From assembly GCA_947380435.1 (NCBI GenBank), contig CANCRC010000005.1:1-35989 (forward strand): a stretch of 35,989 bases of DNA, given 5' to 3'. Position 1 is the stretch's first letter, and every line of letters starts with the position of its first letter. The stretch comes from Chitinophagaceae bacterium (GTDB lineage Bacteria > Bacteroidota > Bacteroidia > Chitinophagales > Chitinophagaceae). Positions 8,303 through 17,027 of the stretch are shown piece by piece. Below the pieces are notes generated by a model, which saw nothing but the letters and a program-made list of their open reading frames with translations, was not told where the DNA came from and searched no databases. The position numbers and the translations under genes are program-made.

Positions 8303-9661
8303 ATGATTAAAAGGGCTTTATTTATTTTATTTTCTATTTGTATTCTTTCTATGAGTGCTGCTGCGCAAGCCAATGCTTCTAGAGAAGACCTTCAAAAACA
8401 AGAACAAACTTTAAGAAAAGAACTAGACGAGCTAAATCAATTATTAGAGCAAACCAAAAGAAATAAAAAAAATTCTTTAGGCCAGTTAGAGGCTATTAGA
8501 AGTAAGATATCCAAAAGGCAGTCTTTAATTAATGGTATTGCCAAACAGGTGAAAATTTTAGACGACGCTATTTACAATAATCAGTTAGATGTACAAAGGT
8601 TAAATAAAGACTTAGATACTTTAAAAACCAGGTATCAAAAAAGTATAGTCTTCGCTTATAAAAGTAGAAGTGGTTATGAATATTTGAATTTCCTATTTTC
8701 TGCTAACAGTTTTAATGACGCTGTGAAAAGAATTACTTATTTAAAGAGTTATAGACAAAATAGAGAAGCGCAAGCGCATGCCATAGACCTATCTCAAACC
8801 GATTTAAATGATAAAATAAATATTTTAGGTGCTAATAAGAAAGACCGATTAAAAACCCTAGAAGTTCAACATGAGCAATTAAAAGTATTAGTGGTAGATC
8901 AGAAAGAGCAAGATAAAATTGTGAATCAACTAAAAAGTAAAGAGCAGGAAATAACTGCACAAGTGCGTCAGAAAGAAGGACAAAGAAAAAAAATGCAGTC
9001 TGCTTTGTTAACTATTATTAGAAGAGAAACTTTAGAAGCGGAACGTAAAGAAAAAGAAAGACTGGCCAAATTAAAAGCAGCCAATGATGCAGCAAAGGCA
9101 ACTGCAAAGAATAACGCCGATGAGCCAGCCCCCGCAAAGGCTAGCTCGAAAAATGGTAAGGTAGCTAATGTGGAAGGTGGCATCACGAGTACCACCGATA
9201 ACAGACCTTATTCTGCACTAGAAACTACAGAGGAAGGCAGAGAGGCTTCCATACTTTTTGAAAATAATAAAGGGAGTTTGCCTTGGCCGGTAGATAAAGG
9301 AAACGTATATATACATTTTGGGGTGGAGAATATTCCAGGTACTAAATTGAATAGAAAAAGTGATGGTATTGAGTTGGCCTTACCTAAAGGAAGTTCTGTC
9401 AAAAGTTTAGCGAATGGAGTGGTTAAATATACCGGTGATATTAATGGTGATTTAACCGTCTTTGTACAACATGGAAAATATTTCTCTACCTACACACATT
9501 TAAGTAGTATTAATGTAAATGTTGGCCAAGAAGTTAAAGCAGGCACTTTGTTGGGCAGGTCTGGGATTAATTTAGACGGAGAAGGCGCTTTACTCTTAAT
9601 GATTAGCAATGAGAAAGGTGTTTTCTTAGATCCAGAAAATTGGTTAAAGAATAGAAGGTAG
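8303..9661 (+). CDS. EnvC-like murein hydrolase activator with degenerate LytM (M23) domain
   Basis: The 452 residues comprise a signal peptide (about 1-22, cut near AAA/Q), a long coiled coil (about 25-255, rich in Glu, Lys and Gln, including KQEQTLRKELDELNQLLEQ), an Ala/Lys linker and a C-terminal LytM domain (about 325-452). This is the EnvC layout; EnvC does not cut peptidoglycan but switches on the septal amidases that do. The catalytic set is incomplete. IHFG keeps one His and YTHLSS keeps His399, but the usual zinc ligand Asp in GIDI is Glu357, and the HLHF motif has become ALLL at 429-432. A catalytic role is therefore unlikely. Last gene of the porU-to-LytM run; it stops with TAG. 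Confidence 0.87.
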   Translation: MIKRALFILFSICILSMSAAAQANASREDLQKQEQTLRKELDELNQLLEQTKRNKKNSLGQLEAIRSKISKRQSLINGIAKQVKILDDAIYNNQLDVQRLNKDLDTLKTRYQKSIVFAYKSRSGYEYLNFLFSANSFNDAVKRITYLKSYRQNREAQAHAIDLSQTDLNDKINILGANKKDRLKTLEVQHEQLKVLVVDQKEQDKIVNQLKSKEQEITAQVRQKEGQRKKMQSALLTIIRRETLEAERKEKERLAKLKAANDAAKATAKNNADEPAPAKASSKNGKVANVEGGITSTTDNRPYSALETTEEGREASILFENNKGSLPWPVDKGNVYIHFGVENIPGTKLNRKSDGIELALPKGSSVKSLANGVVKYTGDINGDLTVFVQHGKYFSTYTHLSSINVNVGQEVKAGTLLGRSGINLDGEGALLLMISNEKGVFLDPENWLKNRR

Positions 9662-9719
9662 ATTCCAATTTCTTTTTATGCGCATCTTTTTTTATATTAC
9701 AATCTATTAACTGATTGTT

Positions 9720-11204
9720 ATGTCAAAATATATCTTATCCTTTGATCAGGGTACTACGAGCAGCCGTGCCATTTTATTTGATCATCAAGGTCAAATGCAC
9801 GCCACTGCTCAAAAAGAATTTCAACAAATTTTTCCAAAACCAGGATGGGTAGAACATGATCCCTTAGAAATTTGGAGCACCCAAATGGGAGTAGCTACAG
9901 AAGCTATTAGTATGAAAGGATTATCAGAAGATGATATAGCGGCTATTGGTATTACGAACCAAAGAGAAACCACAGTGGTTTGGAATAAAATAACTGGACA
10001 ACCTATTTATAATGCCATTGTTTGGCAAGACAGACGCACTGCCGATTTTTGCGATGCATTAAAAAAACAAGGCCATGCAAAAATGGTCCAAGAAAAAACA
10101 GGCTTGGTTATTGATTCTTATTTTTCTGGCACAAAAATTAATTGGATTTTAGATAATGTAGCAGGTGCGCGTGATTTAGCGAATAAGGGGGAGCTTATTT
10201 TTGGCACCATTGATACTTGGTTGGTTTGGAAATTAACCAATGGTAAAGTACATGTAACCGATGTGACCAATGCTTCTCGCACTATGCTATTTAATATTCA
10301 TACTCTGCAATGGGATACTGAATTATTAAAATTATTAAATGTACCTCTATCCATGTTGCCTGAAGTAAAAAGCAGCAGTGAAGTATACGGTCACACTACT
10401 CAGTTATTTGCACATCATGCAATTCCTATAGCAGGCATAGCCGGCGATCAACAGTCTGCATTGTTTGGACAAATGTGTACTTCACCCGGCATGGTTAAAA
10501 ATACCTATGGTACGGGTTGTTTTATGTTAATGCATACGGGTGAAAAAGCAGTGAGCTCAAAAAATAATTTATTAACCACTATTGCATTGCAAATCAATGG
10601 ACATACATATTACGCATTAGAAGGAAGTGTATTTATTGGAGGAGCAGTAGTGCAATGGTTAAGAGATGGCTTGCATTTAATAAGAAATTCTTCAGAAGTA
10701 GAAGCGCTTGCAAAACAAGTGGAAGAAACAGAAGGGGTTTATCTAGTACCTGCTTTTGCTGGATTAGGTGCGCCTTATTGGAATCAACATGCAAGAGGAA
10801 CTATTGTGGGTATTACGCGTGGCACTACATCTGCGCATATTGCACGTGCAGCACTTGAAAGTATTGCTTTTCAAAGTTATGATTTATTAAAAGCCATGGA
10901 AGCCGATGCGGGTATTCCCATTGCAGAATTAAGAGTGGATGGAGGCGCCACCCATAATAATTTACTCATGCAATTTCAATCGGATATTGTAAATACAAAA
11001 GTAACGCGCCCAACCATGGTTGAAACTACTGCGCTAGGAGCAGCTTATTTAGCGGGTTTAGCTGTGGGCTTTTGGAAGGACATTGAAGAGTTAAGATCGA
11101 AATGGCAAATAGATCAAACTTTTCTACCTACCGCAAAAGAAGAAAAAAGAAAGGACTGGATTCAAGGATGGGAGCGTGCTATTAAGGCTACTAATAATTG
11201 GTAA
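9720..11204 (+). CDS. glpK: Glycerol kinase GlpK
   Basis: GlpK phosphorylates glycerol with ATP to sn-glycerol 3-phosphate, trapping glycerol that enters through GlpF. The 494-residue length is normal for this FGGY kinase. Visible features are the N-terminal phosphate-binding [26 protein letters not shown], the glycerol-contacting [39 protein letters not shown] with the catalytic Asp, [11 protein letters not shown], and the ATP-site [23 protein letters not shown] start 58 bases after the previous stop, with no clear terminator in between. glpF follows after 110 bases. No glycerol-3-phosphate dehydrogenase gene (glpD) lies in this window. Confidence 0.97.
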   Translation: MSKYILSFDQGTTSSRAILFDHQGQMHATAQKEFQQIFPKPGWVEHDPLEIWSTQMGVATEAISMKGLSEDDIAAIGITNQRETTVVWNKITGQPIYNAIVWQDRRTADFCDALKKQGHAKMVQEKTGLVIDSYFSGTKINWILDNVAGARDLANKGELIFGTIDTWLVWKLTNGKVHVTDVTNASRTMLFNIHTLQWDTELLKLLNVPLSMLPEVKSSSEVYGHTTQLFAHHAIPIAGIAGDQQSALFGQMCTSPGMVKNTYGTGCFMLMHTGEKAVSSKNNLLTTIALQINGHTYYALEGSVFIGGAVVQWLRDGLHLIRNSSEVEALAKQVEETEGVYLVPAFAGLGAPYWNQHARGTIVGITRGTTSAHIARAALESIAFQSYDLLKAMEADAGIPIAELRVDGGATHNNLLMQFQSDIVNTKVTRPTMVETTALGAAYLAGLAVGFWKDIEELRSKWQIDQTFLPTAKEEKRKDWIQGWERAIKATNNW

Positions 11205-11314
11205 TCAAATAAATTAGGCTAGTTTGAATTACTACAAGTATTAAAATTATTATTACTATGGACTCTCCCTTTTTTTTCATAACTTAATTTATTGTTTCAC
11301 TAAAATAAAAACAC
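11205..11314. other. glpK-glpF spacer, no feature recognised
   Basis: This 110-base AT-rich spacer shows no convincing hairpin terminator and no exact TAnnTTTG promoter element. It contains a T-run (tttttttt near 11270-11277) without a preceding GC stem. It may be a long leader within a glpK-glpF transcript or may hold a weak promoter; the sequence does not decide. Confidence 0.4.
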
Positions 11315-12025
11315 ATGACACCTTTCATCGCTGAATTTTTAGGCACTACACTAGTTATTACTATTGGTAATGGAGTAGTCGCCAACAATTTATTAAGTCA
11401 ATCAAAAGGAAATAATGGAGGACTAATTACCATTGTACTTGGTTGGGTGATTGCTGTATTTGTGGGAGTGTATGCAACTAGTAGTATTAGTGGTGGACAT
11501 TTAAACCCGGCGGTGACTATTGCACTTGCTAGTGCAGGCAAGTTTGCATGGGCCTTGGTACCTTCTTATATATTAGCCCAAATTTTAGGAGCTATGTTAG
11601 GTGCTTTAATTGTATGGATGATTTATAAGGATCACTTTAATGAAACCAAGGATACTGGGGCTCAATTAGCTGCTTTTTCAACAGGGCCGGCCATTCGAAA
11701 TTTACCACAAAACTTTATCGTAGAAACCTTGGCCACCATGGTGTTTTTATTGGGTATCTTTTTAATTAAGCCAGCTGGCTCCGACTTGGGGGCATTATCT
11801 GCCTTACCCGTAGCCTTACTTGTTGGTGGCATTGGCTTTGGATTGGGCGGTCCCACAGGCTGGGCGGTGAATCCAGCCAGGGATTTAGGGCCTAGAATCA
11901 TGCATTTTATACTACCAATAAAGGGAAAAGGCAGCAGTGATTGGGGCTATGCCGCAGTGCCTGTATTGGGTCCCATTGTGGGGGGAATTTTAGCTGCGAT
12001 TATCTACGTACAATTTTTGCAATAA
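11315..12025 (+). CDS. glpF: Glycerol uptake facilitator / aquaglyceroporin GlpF (MIP family)
   Basis: GlpF is an inner-membrane channel that lets glycerol diffuse into the cell. The 236 residues form the usual six membrane spans plus two half-helices. The two signature loops are present: NPA at 64-66 (in SGGHLNPAVTIAL) and NPARD at 186-190 (in GWAVNPARDLGPR). The Asp after the second NPAR is a marker of glycerol-type rather than water-only channels. The first span carries AEFLGTTLVITIGNGVVANN. The partner glpK is just upstream, which supports glycerol as substrate. The end of the gene overlaps the -33 element of the atpD promoter. Confidence 0.95.
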   Translation: MTPFIAEFLGTTLVITIGNGVVANNLLSQSKGNNGGLITIVLGWVIAVFVGVYATSSISGGHLNPAVTIALASAGKFAWALVPSYILAQILGAMLGALIVWMIYKDHFNETKDTGAQLAAFSTGPAIRNLPQNFIVETLATMVFLLGIFLIKPAGSDLGALSALPVALLVGGIGFGLGGPTGWAVNPARDLGPRIMHFILPIKGKGSSDWGYAAVPVLGPIVGGILAAIIYVQFLQ

Positions 12026-12046
12026 ACTGCCAATACCTTACCTTTG
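12017..12046 (+). promoter_or_regulatory. Bacteroidota-type promoter of atpD-atpC
   Basis: The sequence shows TTG at 12017-12019, exactly 19 bases, then TACCTTTG at 12039-12046. This matches the known Bacteroidota primary sigma (sigma-ABfr) consensus of TTG at -33 and TAnnTTTG at -7. Transcription would start near 12052, giving a leader of roughly a dozen bases before the atpD ATG at 12065. The -33 element lies in the last codons of glpF, so the ATP synthase pair can be expressed independently of the glycerol genes. Confidence 0.8.
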
Positions 12047-12058
12047 CAGCCGAAATAG

Positions 12059-13564
<1,506 letters not shown>

Positions 13565-13608
13565 TTGCTTTAATCGATTATTTTAAACGAACACTATAAA
13601 TTGCGCGC

Positions 13609-13854
13609 ATGTTATTGGAAATTTTGACACCCGAAAAAAAGCTGTATAGCGGAGAAGTACAAGGCGTTCAATTGCCAGGTATTGACGGGCTTTTTGAAAT
13701 ATTAGATAAACATGCTCCCTTGGTAAGTGCTTTAGGTATTGGTAAGGTGAAGGTCTTACAAAAAGGGCTAGCTGCTGAAACCTATGCAATACAAGGAGGT
13801 TTTGTAGAAGTCATCAATAATAAAGCCACGGTTTTAGTAGAAGGTGTTTTATAA
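13609..13854 (+). CDS. atpC: F1 ATP synthase subunit epsilon AtpC, short form
   Basis: AtpC is the epsilon subunit of the rotor stalk. This one has only 81 residues: the N-terminal beta-sandwich (MLLEILTPEKKLYSGEVQGV, LPGIDGLFEILDKHAPLVSA, YAIQGGFVEVINNKATVLVE) and then a stop. The C-terminal helical hairpin that inhibits ATP hydrolysis in E. coli and Bacillus (about 130-140-residue proteins) is absent. The stop is clean and followed by terminators, so this is a natural short form as known in Bacteroidota, not a truncation. It follows atpD after 44 bases. Confidence 0.94.
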   Translation: MLLEILTPEKKLYSGEVQGVQLPGIDGLFEILDKHAPLVSALGIGKVKVLQKGLAAETYAIQGGFVEVINNKATVLVEGVL

Positions 13855-13867
13855 AAAACGTTAATAG

Positions 13868-13890
13868 CATCCTAATTCTTTGGATGTTTT
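13868..13890 (+). terminator. Weak hairpin terminator after atpC (first of two)
   Basis: CATCC at 13868-13872 pairs with GGATG at 13882-13886 around a 9-base loop and is followed by TTTT. The five-pair stem is weak alone, but it lies 14 bases after the atpC stop and just before a much stronger hairpin, so the two may act together. Confidence 0.5.
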
Positions 13891-13900
13891 TAAATAATTG

Positions 13901-13933
13901 TCCCGGTTGCCTAAGGTAGCCGGGATTTTTTTT
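13901..13933 (+). terminator. Strong rho-independent terminator of atpD-atpC
   Basis: The arm TCCCGGTTGCC (13901-13911) pairs with GGTAGCCGGGA (13915-13925) over eleven positions with two G-T pairs and a 3-base loop. Eight T residues follow (13926-13933). This is a textbook intrinsic terminator; it isolates the ATP synthase pair from the histidine kinase gene that starts at 13975. Confidence 0.9.
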
Positions 13934-13974
13934 ATATTCACATAGCCTTAGCGGGCACTAACGAACTTGAACTT

Positions 13975-15285
13975 ATGAAAAAAACATTCCCTGTAATTTT
14001 TGTTTTAATAGCGCTGTCTATTTTGGGTATTTTATTTATTCAAATTTCTTGGTTGCAAGGCTTAATGTTTTTACAAAAAAATCAATTATCAGATAAGCTG
14101 AATCAATCTGGTTTAATGGTCACAGGCGAGATAGGCAAAAAAATGAATAGTGGATTGTCTTTTCATTTACCTAAAAAGGGACTAGGATTAAACGACGATT
14201 ATCATTTACATAACTTTGATGAAACCACCATTTCCGATATATATAATTATCAGGAAATGCATAAAAAAATAGAATTTGCTTTAGAGAAATATGGTTTAAG
14301 CGATTTGCATTTTGAATTTGCTATTGCCGATAAAAAAGGTAATATAGAAATGAAGAGTAAAAAATTTGAAGATGTATTTTCGGATGAAGTAAATACTTTA
14401 CAAAGTAGAATTCCTGTGGTGCCTGCGGATATTATGGAGCCCACCGGTCCCTTTGAAACTATTATTATAGTGGCTCCCAATATTCGCTATTATTTATTAC
14501 GTTCATTATTATGGGTCATAGTAGGGGTGGTGCTATTTATTATTGTAGTACTAGCTGCCTTTTTTATTACCATTCGCTCACTTATGACACAGCGAAAACT
14601 AGTAGAAATTAAAAGAGACTTCATCAATAATATGACCCATGAGCTTAAAACGCCATTGGCCACCATTTCACTAGCGGTGGACGCTTTAAAAAGCACGAAG
14701 GTTAATACCGATCCTAAGTCGGTAGAGTATTTCAGTAATATTATTAAGGAAGAAAATGTGAGAATGAATAAGCATGTTGAAACTATTCTGCAAGCGGCAC
14801 AATTGGATAAAAAAGAAAATGAATTAAATAAACAGGAGGTAGATCTACATGATTTAATTCTGGGGGTGGTAGATAGTTTTAAATTGCAGCTAGAAGGTAA
14901 GCCTTCTAATGTGCAAACCATTTTAGAGGCCAGTCCTTCCAACATTAAGGTAGATGAAGAGCATTTGTTACATGTCTTATCTAATTTAATAGACAATGCC
15001 ATTAAATATTCTAAAAGCGAAATTGATATTATTATACAAACTAAAACATTGAATAATAAAACTTTTATAAGTATTCAAGACAAGGGCATAGGAATGGATG
15101 CCAATGCAAGAAAACATATTTTTGAAAAATTTTATAGGGCCCATTCAGGTAATGTACATGATGTCAAAGGCTATGGCTTAGGTATGAGCTATGTAAAGTG
15201 GGTCATTGATTCGCATAAAGGTCAAATTACAGTGCATAGCGAAACAGGTATTGGAACTTCTATTGAAATTATACTTCCTAATTAA
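13975..15285 (+). CDS. Membrane sensor histidine kinase, no response regulator nearby
   Basis: The 436-residue two-component sensor has one membrane span at about 6-28, a periplasmic sensing domain of about 140 residues without a recognised fold, and a second span at about 173-196. A HisKA dimerisation domain follows with the phospho-acceptor His222 in NNMTHELKTPLATISLAVDA. The ATPase domain has the N box LSNLIDNAIKYSKS (Asn341 conserved), DKGIGMDA, FEKFYRAHSGNVHDVKG and GYGLGMSYVKWVIDSH. All catalytic motifs look intact. The layout resembles Bacteroidota kinases of the RprX type, but I cannot assign the stimulus. No response-regulator gene is adjacent: atpC lies upstream behind terminators and queA converges from downstream. 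Confidence 0.92.
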   Translation: MKKTFPVIFVLIALSILGILFIQISWLQGLMFLQKNQLSDKLNQSGLMVTGEIGKKMNSGLSFHLPKKGLGLNDDYHLHNFDETTISDIYNYQEMHKKIEFALEKYGLSDLHFEFAIADKKGNIEMKSKKFEDVFSDEVNTLQSRIPVVPADIMEPTGPFETIIIVAPNIRYYLLRSLLWVIVGVVLFIIVVLAAFFITIRSLMTQRKLVEIKRDFINNMTHELKTPLATISLAVDALKSTKVNTDPKSVEYFSNIIKEENVRMNKHVETILQAAQLDKKENELNKQEVDLHDLILGVVDSFKLQLEGKPSNVQTILEASPSNIKVDEEHLLHVLSNLIDNAIKYSKSEIDIIIQTKTLNNKTFISIQDKGIGMDANARKHIFEKFYRAHSGNVHDVKGYGLGMSYVKWVIDSHKGQITVHSETGIGTSIEIILPN

Positions 15286-15361
15286 TACATAGCTTACTAC
15301 TTGGCCTAAGATTTAGCGCTTAAGTACTCTATCCCTAATACGTCTTTACTGTTTAGTCGTT

Positions 15362-16774
15362 CTACTGAATAGTAAAATAGCAACCATCTCCGTAACTTAA
15401 AAAACGGTACTGGTTTTCAATGGCATGCTGGTAAATGGTTTTCCATGAATCGCCTGTAATGGCTGCAATAATTAAAAGTAAGGTCGATTTTGGTTGGTGA
15501 AAATTAGTCACTAAGCCATTGGCTATTTTAAAGCTATATCCTGGTACAATCATTAATTGAGTACTCGTAACAAGCGAATGCATTTTATGCGACTGCATCC
15601 AGCTTAATAATTTACCTAGCGCATCTTTCACAGATATACTGGGATTGAAATTACTATCACTATTCAATACATTATTCGATGCATAATTAGTTTCATAATT
15701 CCCTTCATTATTAGTTTCATAATTAGAATCATAGGCATCCCATTGAACTAAGTGTAGGTCCTTATTTTCTTCTAGGCTAGGGTTAAGTATTAATTTTACG
15801 CCTAACCAATACAAGCTCTCTAGCGTACGCAAGGTAGTAGTACCTACTGCAATCACTGGCGTAGGCGCTGCAAGGTTTAATTCTTTTTGCTTAGCAATGT
15901 TTATTAAATAACTAAGGGTAGCATTGGTAATTTCAAAAACTTCTGCATGCATTTCATGGTCTGTAATGTTCTCTGTTTTAACAGGCATAAAAGTACCAGC
16001 CCCTACATGTAAACTAATAAAATTAGTAGTACATTTTTTTTGAGCAAGTGCATCAAATATTGCCTTGTTAAAATGAAGGCCTGCAGTGGGCGCTGCTACT
16101 GAACCTTCTTCTTTCGCGTAAGTTGTTTGATATCTATCTTTATCTTCTTCTGTGGTAGCGCGTTGTATATAAGGCGGAAGTGGAATGCTTCCAATATGCT
16201 CAATTATTTCAGAGAAAATAATAGCGTCATTGTCCCAAGAAAATTCAATTAAAAATTTTCCCTCCAATGATTTTATTTTTTTAGCACTTACTTTAATAAT
16301 GACCCTGTTGTTATTATTATTATTATTATTATTATCGTTATTATTATTTGCGGCTAGTTTATCTTTTCCATTTTTTGATGGCGTAATAATTTCAAATTCT
16401 TTTTCTAAAAAATCTTCTTTCCATTTTTTAGCACCACCTACTAAACAAATCCATTTTACTTTTCGTGTAGCCTGCATAGCCATGGACATTGGTTGATAGT
16501 CAGCGCTGGGTTCTAAACAAAAAATTTCAATGGTAGAATTATTTGCTTTTTGAAAATGAATTCTTGCAGCAATGACTTTGCTATTATTAAAAAATATTGC
16601 AGCCTTTTCAGGAATGAAATTGGCAATATGATTATAAGTGCTTTCTGCAATGATCTCTTTATCCCATACTAATAGCTTGCTATCCGATCTATTAGTAGCA
16701 GGTGTATAGGCAATACTTTGGTCTGGTAATAGGTAGTCAAAATCCTGAATAGGTAGGCTAATAAGAGGCTTCAT
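15362..16774 (-). CDS. queA: S-adenosylmethionine:tRNA ribosyltransferase-isomerase QueA with two Asn-rich insertions
   Basis: QueA transfers and isomerises the ribose of S-adenosylmethionine onto preQ1 in tRNA, giving epoxyqueuosine at the wobble base. From the ATG at 16774 the protein has 470 residues, longer than the usual 340-420. Family signs are FDYLLPDQSIAYTPATNRSD with KLLVWD near the start, IPLPPYIQRATTEEDKDRYQ, SVAAPTAGLHF, HVGAGTFMPVKTENI, VIAVGTTTLRTLESLYW, and NGLVTNFHQPKSTLLLIIAA with FLSYGDGCYF at the end. The extra length is two insertions: a poly-Asn run coded by a TTA/AAT microsatellite (16308-16349), and an Asn-rich segment with an 8-residue tandem repeat (15686-15724). Both keep frame and fall between conserved blocks, so the enzyme is probably active. 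A GTG at 16858 would add 28 residues and is rejected. Stop TAG. Confidence 0.93.
   Translation of the reverse strand: MKPLISLPIQDFDYLLPDQSIAYTPATNRSDSKLLVWDKEIIAESTYNHIANFIPEKAAIFFNNSKVIAARIHFQKANNSTIEIFCLEPSADYQPMSMAMQATRKVKWICLVGGAKKWKEDFLEKEFEIITPSKNGKDKLAANNNNDNNNNNNNNNRVIIKVSAKKIKSLEGKFLIEFSWDNDAIIFSEIIEHIGSIPLPPYIQRATTEEDKDRYQTTYAKEEGSVAAPTAGLHFNKAIFDALAQKKCTTNFISLHVGAGTFMPVKTENITDHEMHAEVFEITNATLSYLINIAKQKELNLAAPTPVIAVGTTTLRTLESLYWLGVKLILNPSLEENKDLHLVQWDAYDSNYETNNEGNYETNYASNNVLNSDSNFNPSISVKDALGKLLSWMQSHKMHSLVTSTQLMIVPGYSFKIANGLVTNFHQPKSTLLLIIAAITGDSWKTIYQHAIENQYRFLSYGDGCYFTIQ
15686..15724 (-). repeat. 24-bp direct repeat in queA (8-residue tandem duplication)
   Basis: The 15-base word ATTAGTTTCATAATT occurs at 15686-15700 and again at 15710-15724, offset by 24 bases. 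In the QueA frame this codes two tandem 8-residue units, NYETNNEG and NYETNYAS, in an Asn-rich insertion. A 24-base unit preserves the reading frame on gain or loss. Confidence 0.85.
16308..16349 (-). repeat. TTA/AAT trinucleotide microsatellite in queA coding for poly-Asn
   Basis: The plus strand reads an uninterrupted TTA run from 16311 to 16335, a CG interruption at 16336-16337, and more TTA to 16349. On the coding strand it is AAT repeats, coding 4 Asn, Asp, 9 Asn (the last two as AAC). The tract is in frame, so slippage would change the Asn count without breaking the gene. Confidence 0.92.
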
Positions 16775-16778
16775 GGTC

Positions 16779-16811
16779 CAAAGGTACATATTGCCTTGAT
16801 TTTCACTGCAA
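16779..16811 (-). promoter_or_regulatory. Bacteroidota-type promoter of queA, abutting the start codon
   Basis: On the minus strand, TTG (16811-16809) is followed by 22 bases and then TACCTTTG (16786-16779), an exact TAnnTTTG. Only GACC separates it from the ATG at 16774. A start site about 5-8 bases after the element would fall at or beside the A of the ATG, so the transcript should be leaderless or nearly so. The spacer is at the long end of the range reported for Bacteroidota. The -7 match is seen; leaderless expression is inference. Confidence 0.6.
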
Positions 16812-16858
16812 TTCACCTCTTTTTCACATAAAAAACAGGCTTTTCCACAGGTTCGCAC
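16797..16858 (-). promoter_or_regulatory. Helically phased GTG array facing queA, overlapping DnaA-box-like words
   Basis: On the minus strand, GTG triplets begin at 16858, 16848, 16827, 16816 and 16806, with a CTG at 16838, so they recur every 10-11 bases. Four are followed by A-rich sequence (GTGGAAAA, GTGAAAAA, GTGAATTG, GTGAAAAT). The spacing and core resemble the array before mraZ. Within it, TTTTTCACA (16820-16828) and TTTTCCACA (16841-16849) also match the DnaA-box consensus TTWTNCACA. It lies directly upstream of and across the queA promoter. Which protein binds, if any, is unknown. Confidence 0.4.
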
Positions 16859-16932
16859 ACTCTTTATTATTGAAATTCCATAAAAACCTTCTGAACCTCT
16901 TTACTGCATTGATTTTCAGCTTGGTTTATTAC

Positions 16933-16966
16933 TTGTGGAAAACTAGAACCCCTGTTTTAGCCTTTG
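16933..16966 (+). promoter_or_regulatory. Possible mraZ promoter (imperfect)
   Basis: TTG at 16933-16935 and TAGCCTTTG at 16958-16966 resemble the Bacteroidota promoter, but the -7 element has one base too many between TA and TTTG, and the spacer is 22 bases. The predicted start site would fall near 16972, inside the GTG-box array, which would suit repression by MraZ. Low confidence. Confidence 0.3.
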
Positions 16967-17006
16967 AAAGTGGTAAAATGTGTTAATTTGTGTGAACAAG
17001 TGGTAA
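16967..17006 (+). promoter_or_regulatory. MraZ-box operator: four 10-bp GTG repeats before mraZ
   Basis: Four consecutive 10-base units each have GTG at positions 4-6 and AA at positions 9-10: AAAGTGGTAA, AATGTGTTAA, TTTGTGTGAA and CAAGTGGTAA. The last unit ends 21 bases before the mraZ ATG. MraZ is a ring-shaped AbrB-fold repressor known to bind arrays with this 10-bp period in front of its own operon (TGGG-type repeats in E. coli, AAAGTG-type in mollicutes). The array is therefore very probably the autoregulatory operator of the dcw cluster. Confidence 0.8.
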
Positions 17007-17027
17007 AAATCACTCTAATTATTAACA

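Noticed and set aside
14490-15002. 170-codon open frame on the minus strand inside the histidine kinase gene
   Set aside because: It is the antisense shadow of a well-conserved kinase; composition is Ser/Leu/Thr-rich without any family motif.
16185-16496. 103-codon plus-strand frame with a poly-Leu stretch opposite queA
   Set aside because: The poly-Leu run is only the TTA microsatellite read on the other strand.
16772-16858. Longer queA start at GTG 16858 with a Cys-rich N-terminus (C4, C8, C11, C17) that looks like a zinc knuckle
   Set aside because: QueA homologues start near the DYLLPDQ segment; the extension overlaps an exact TAnnTTTG promoter element and the GTG array, which itself produces the Cys codons on this strand.
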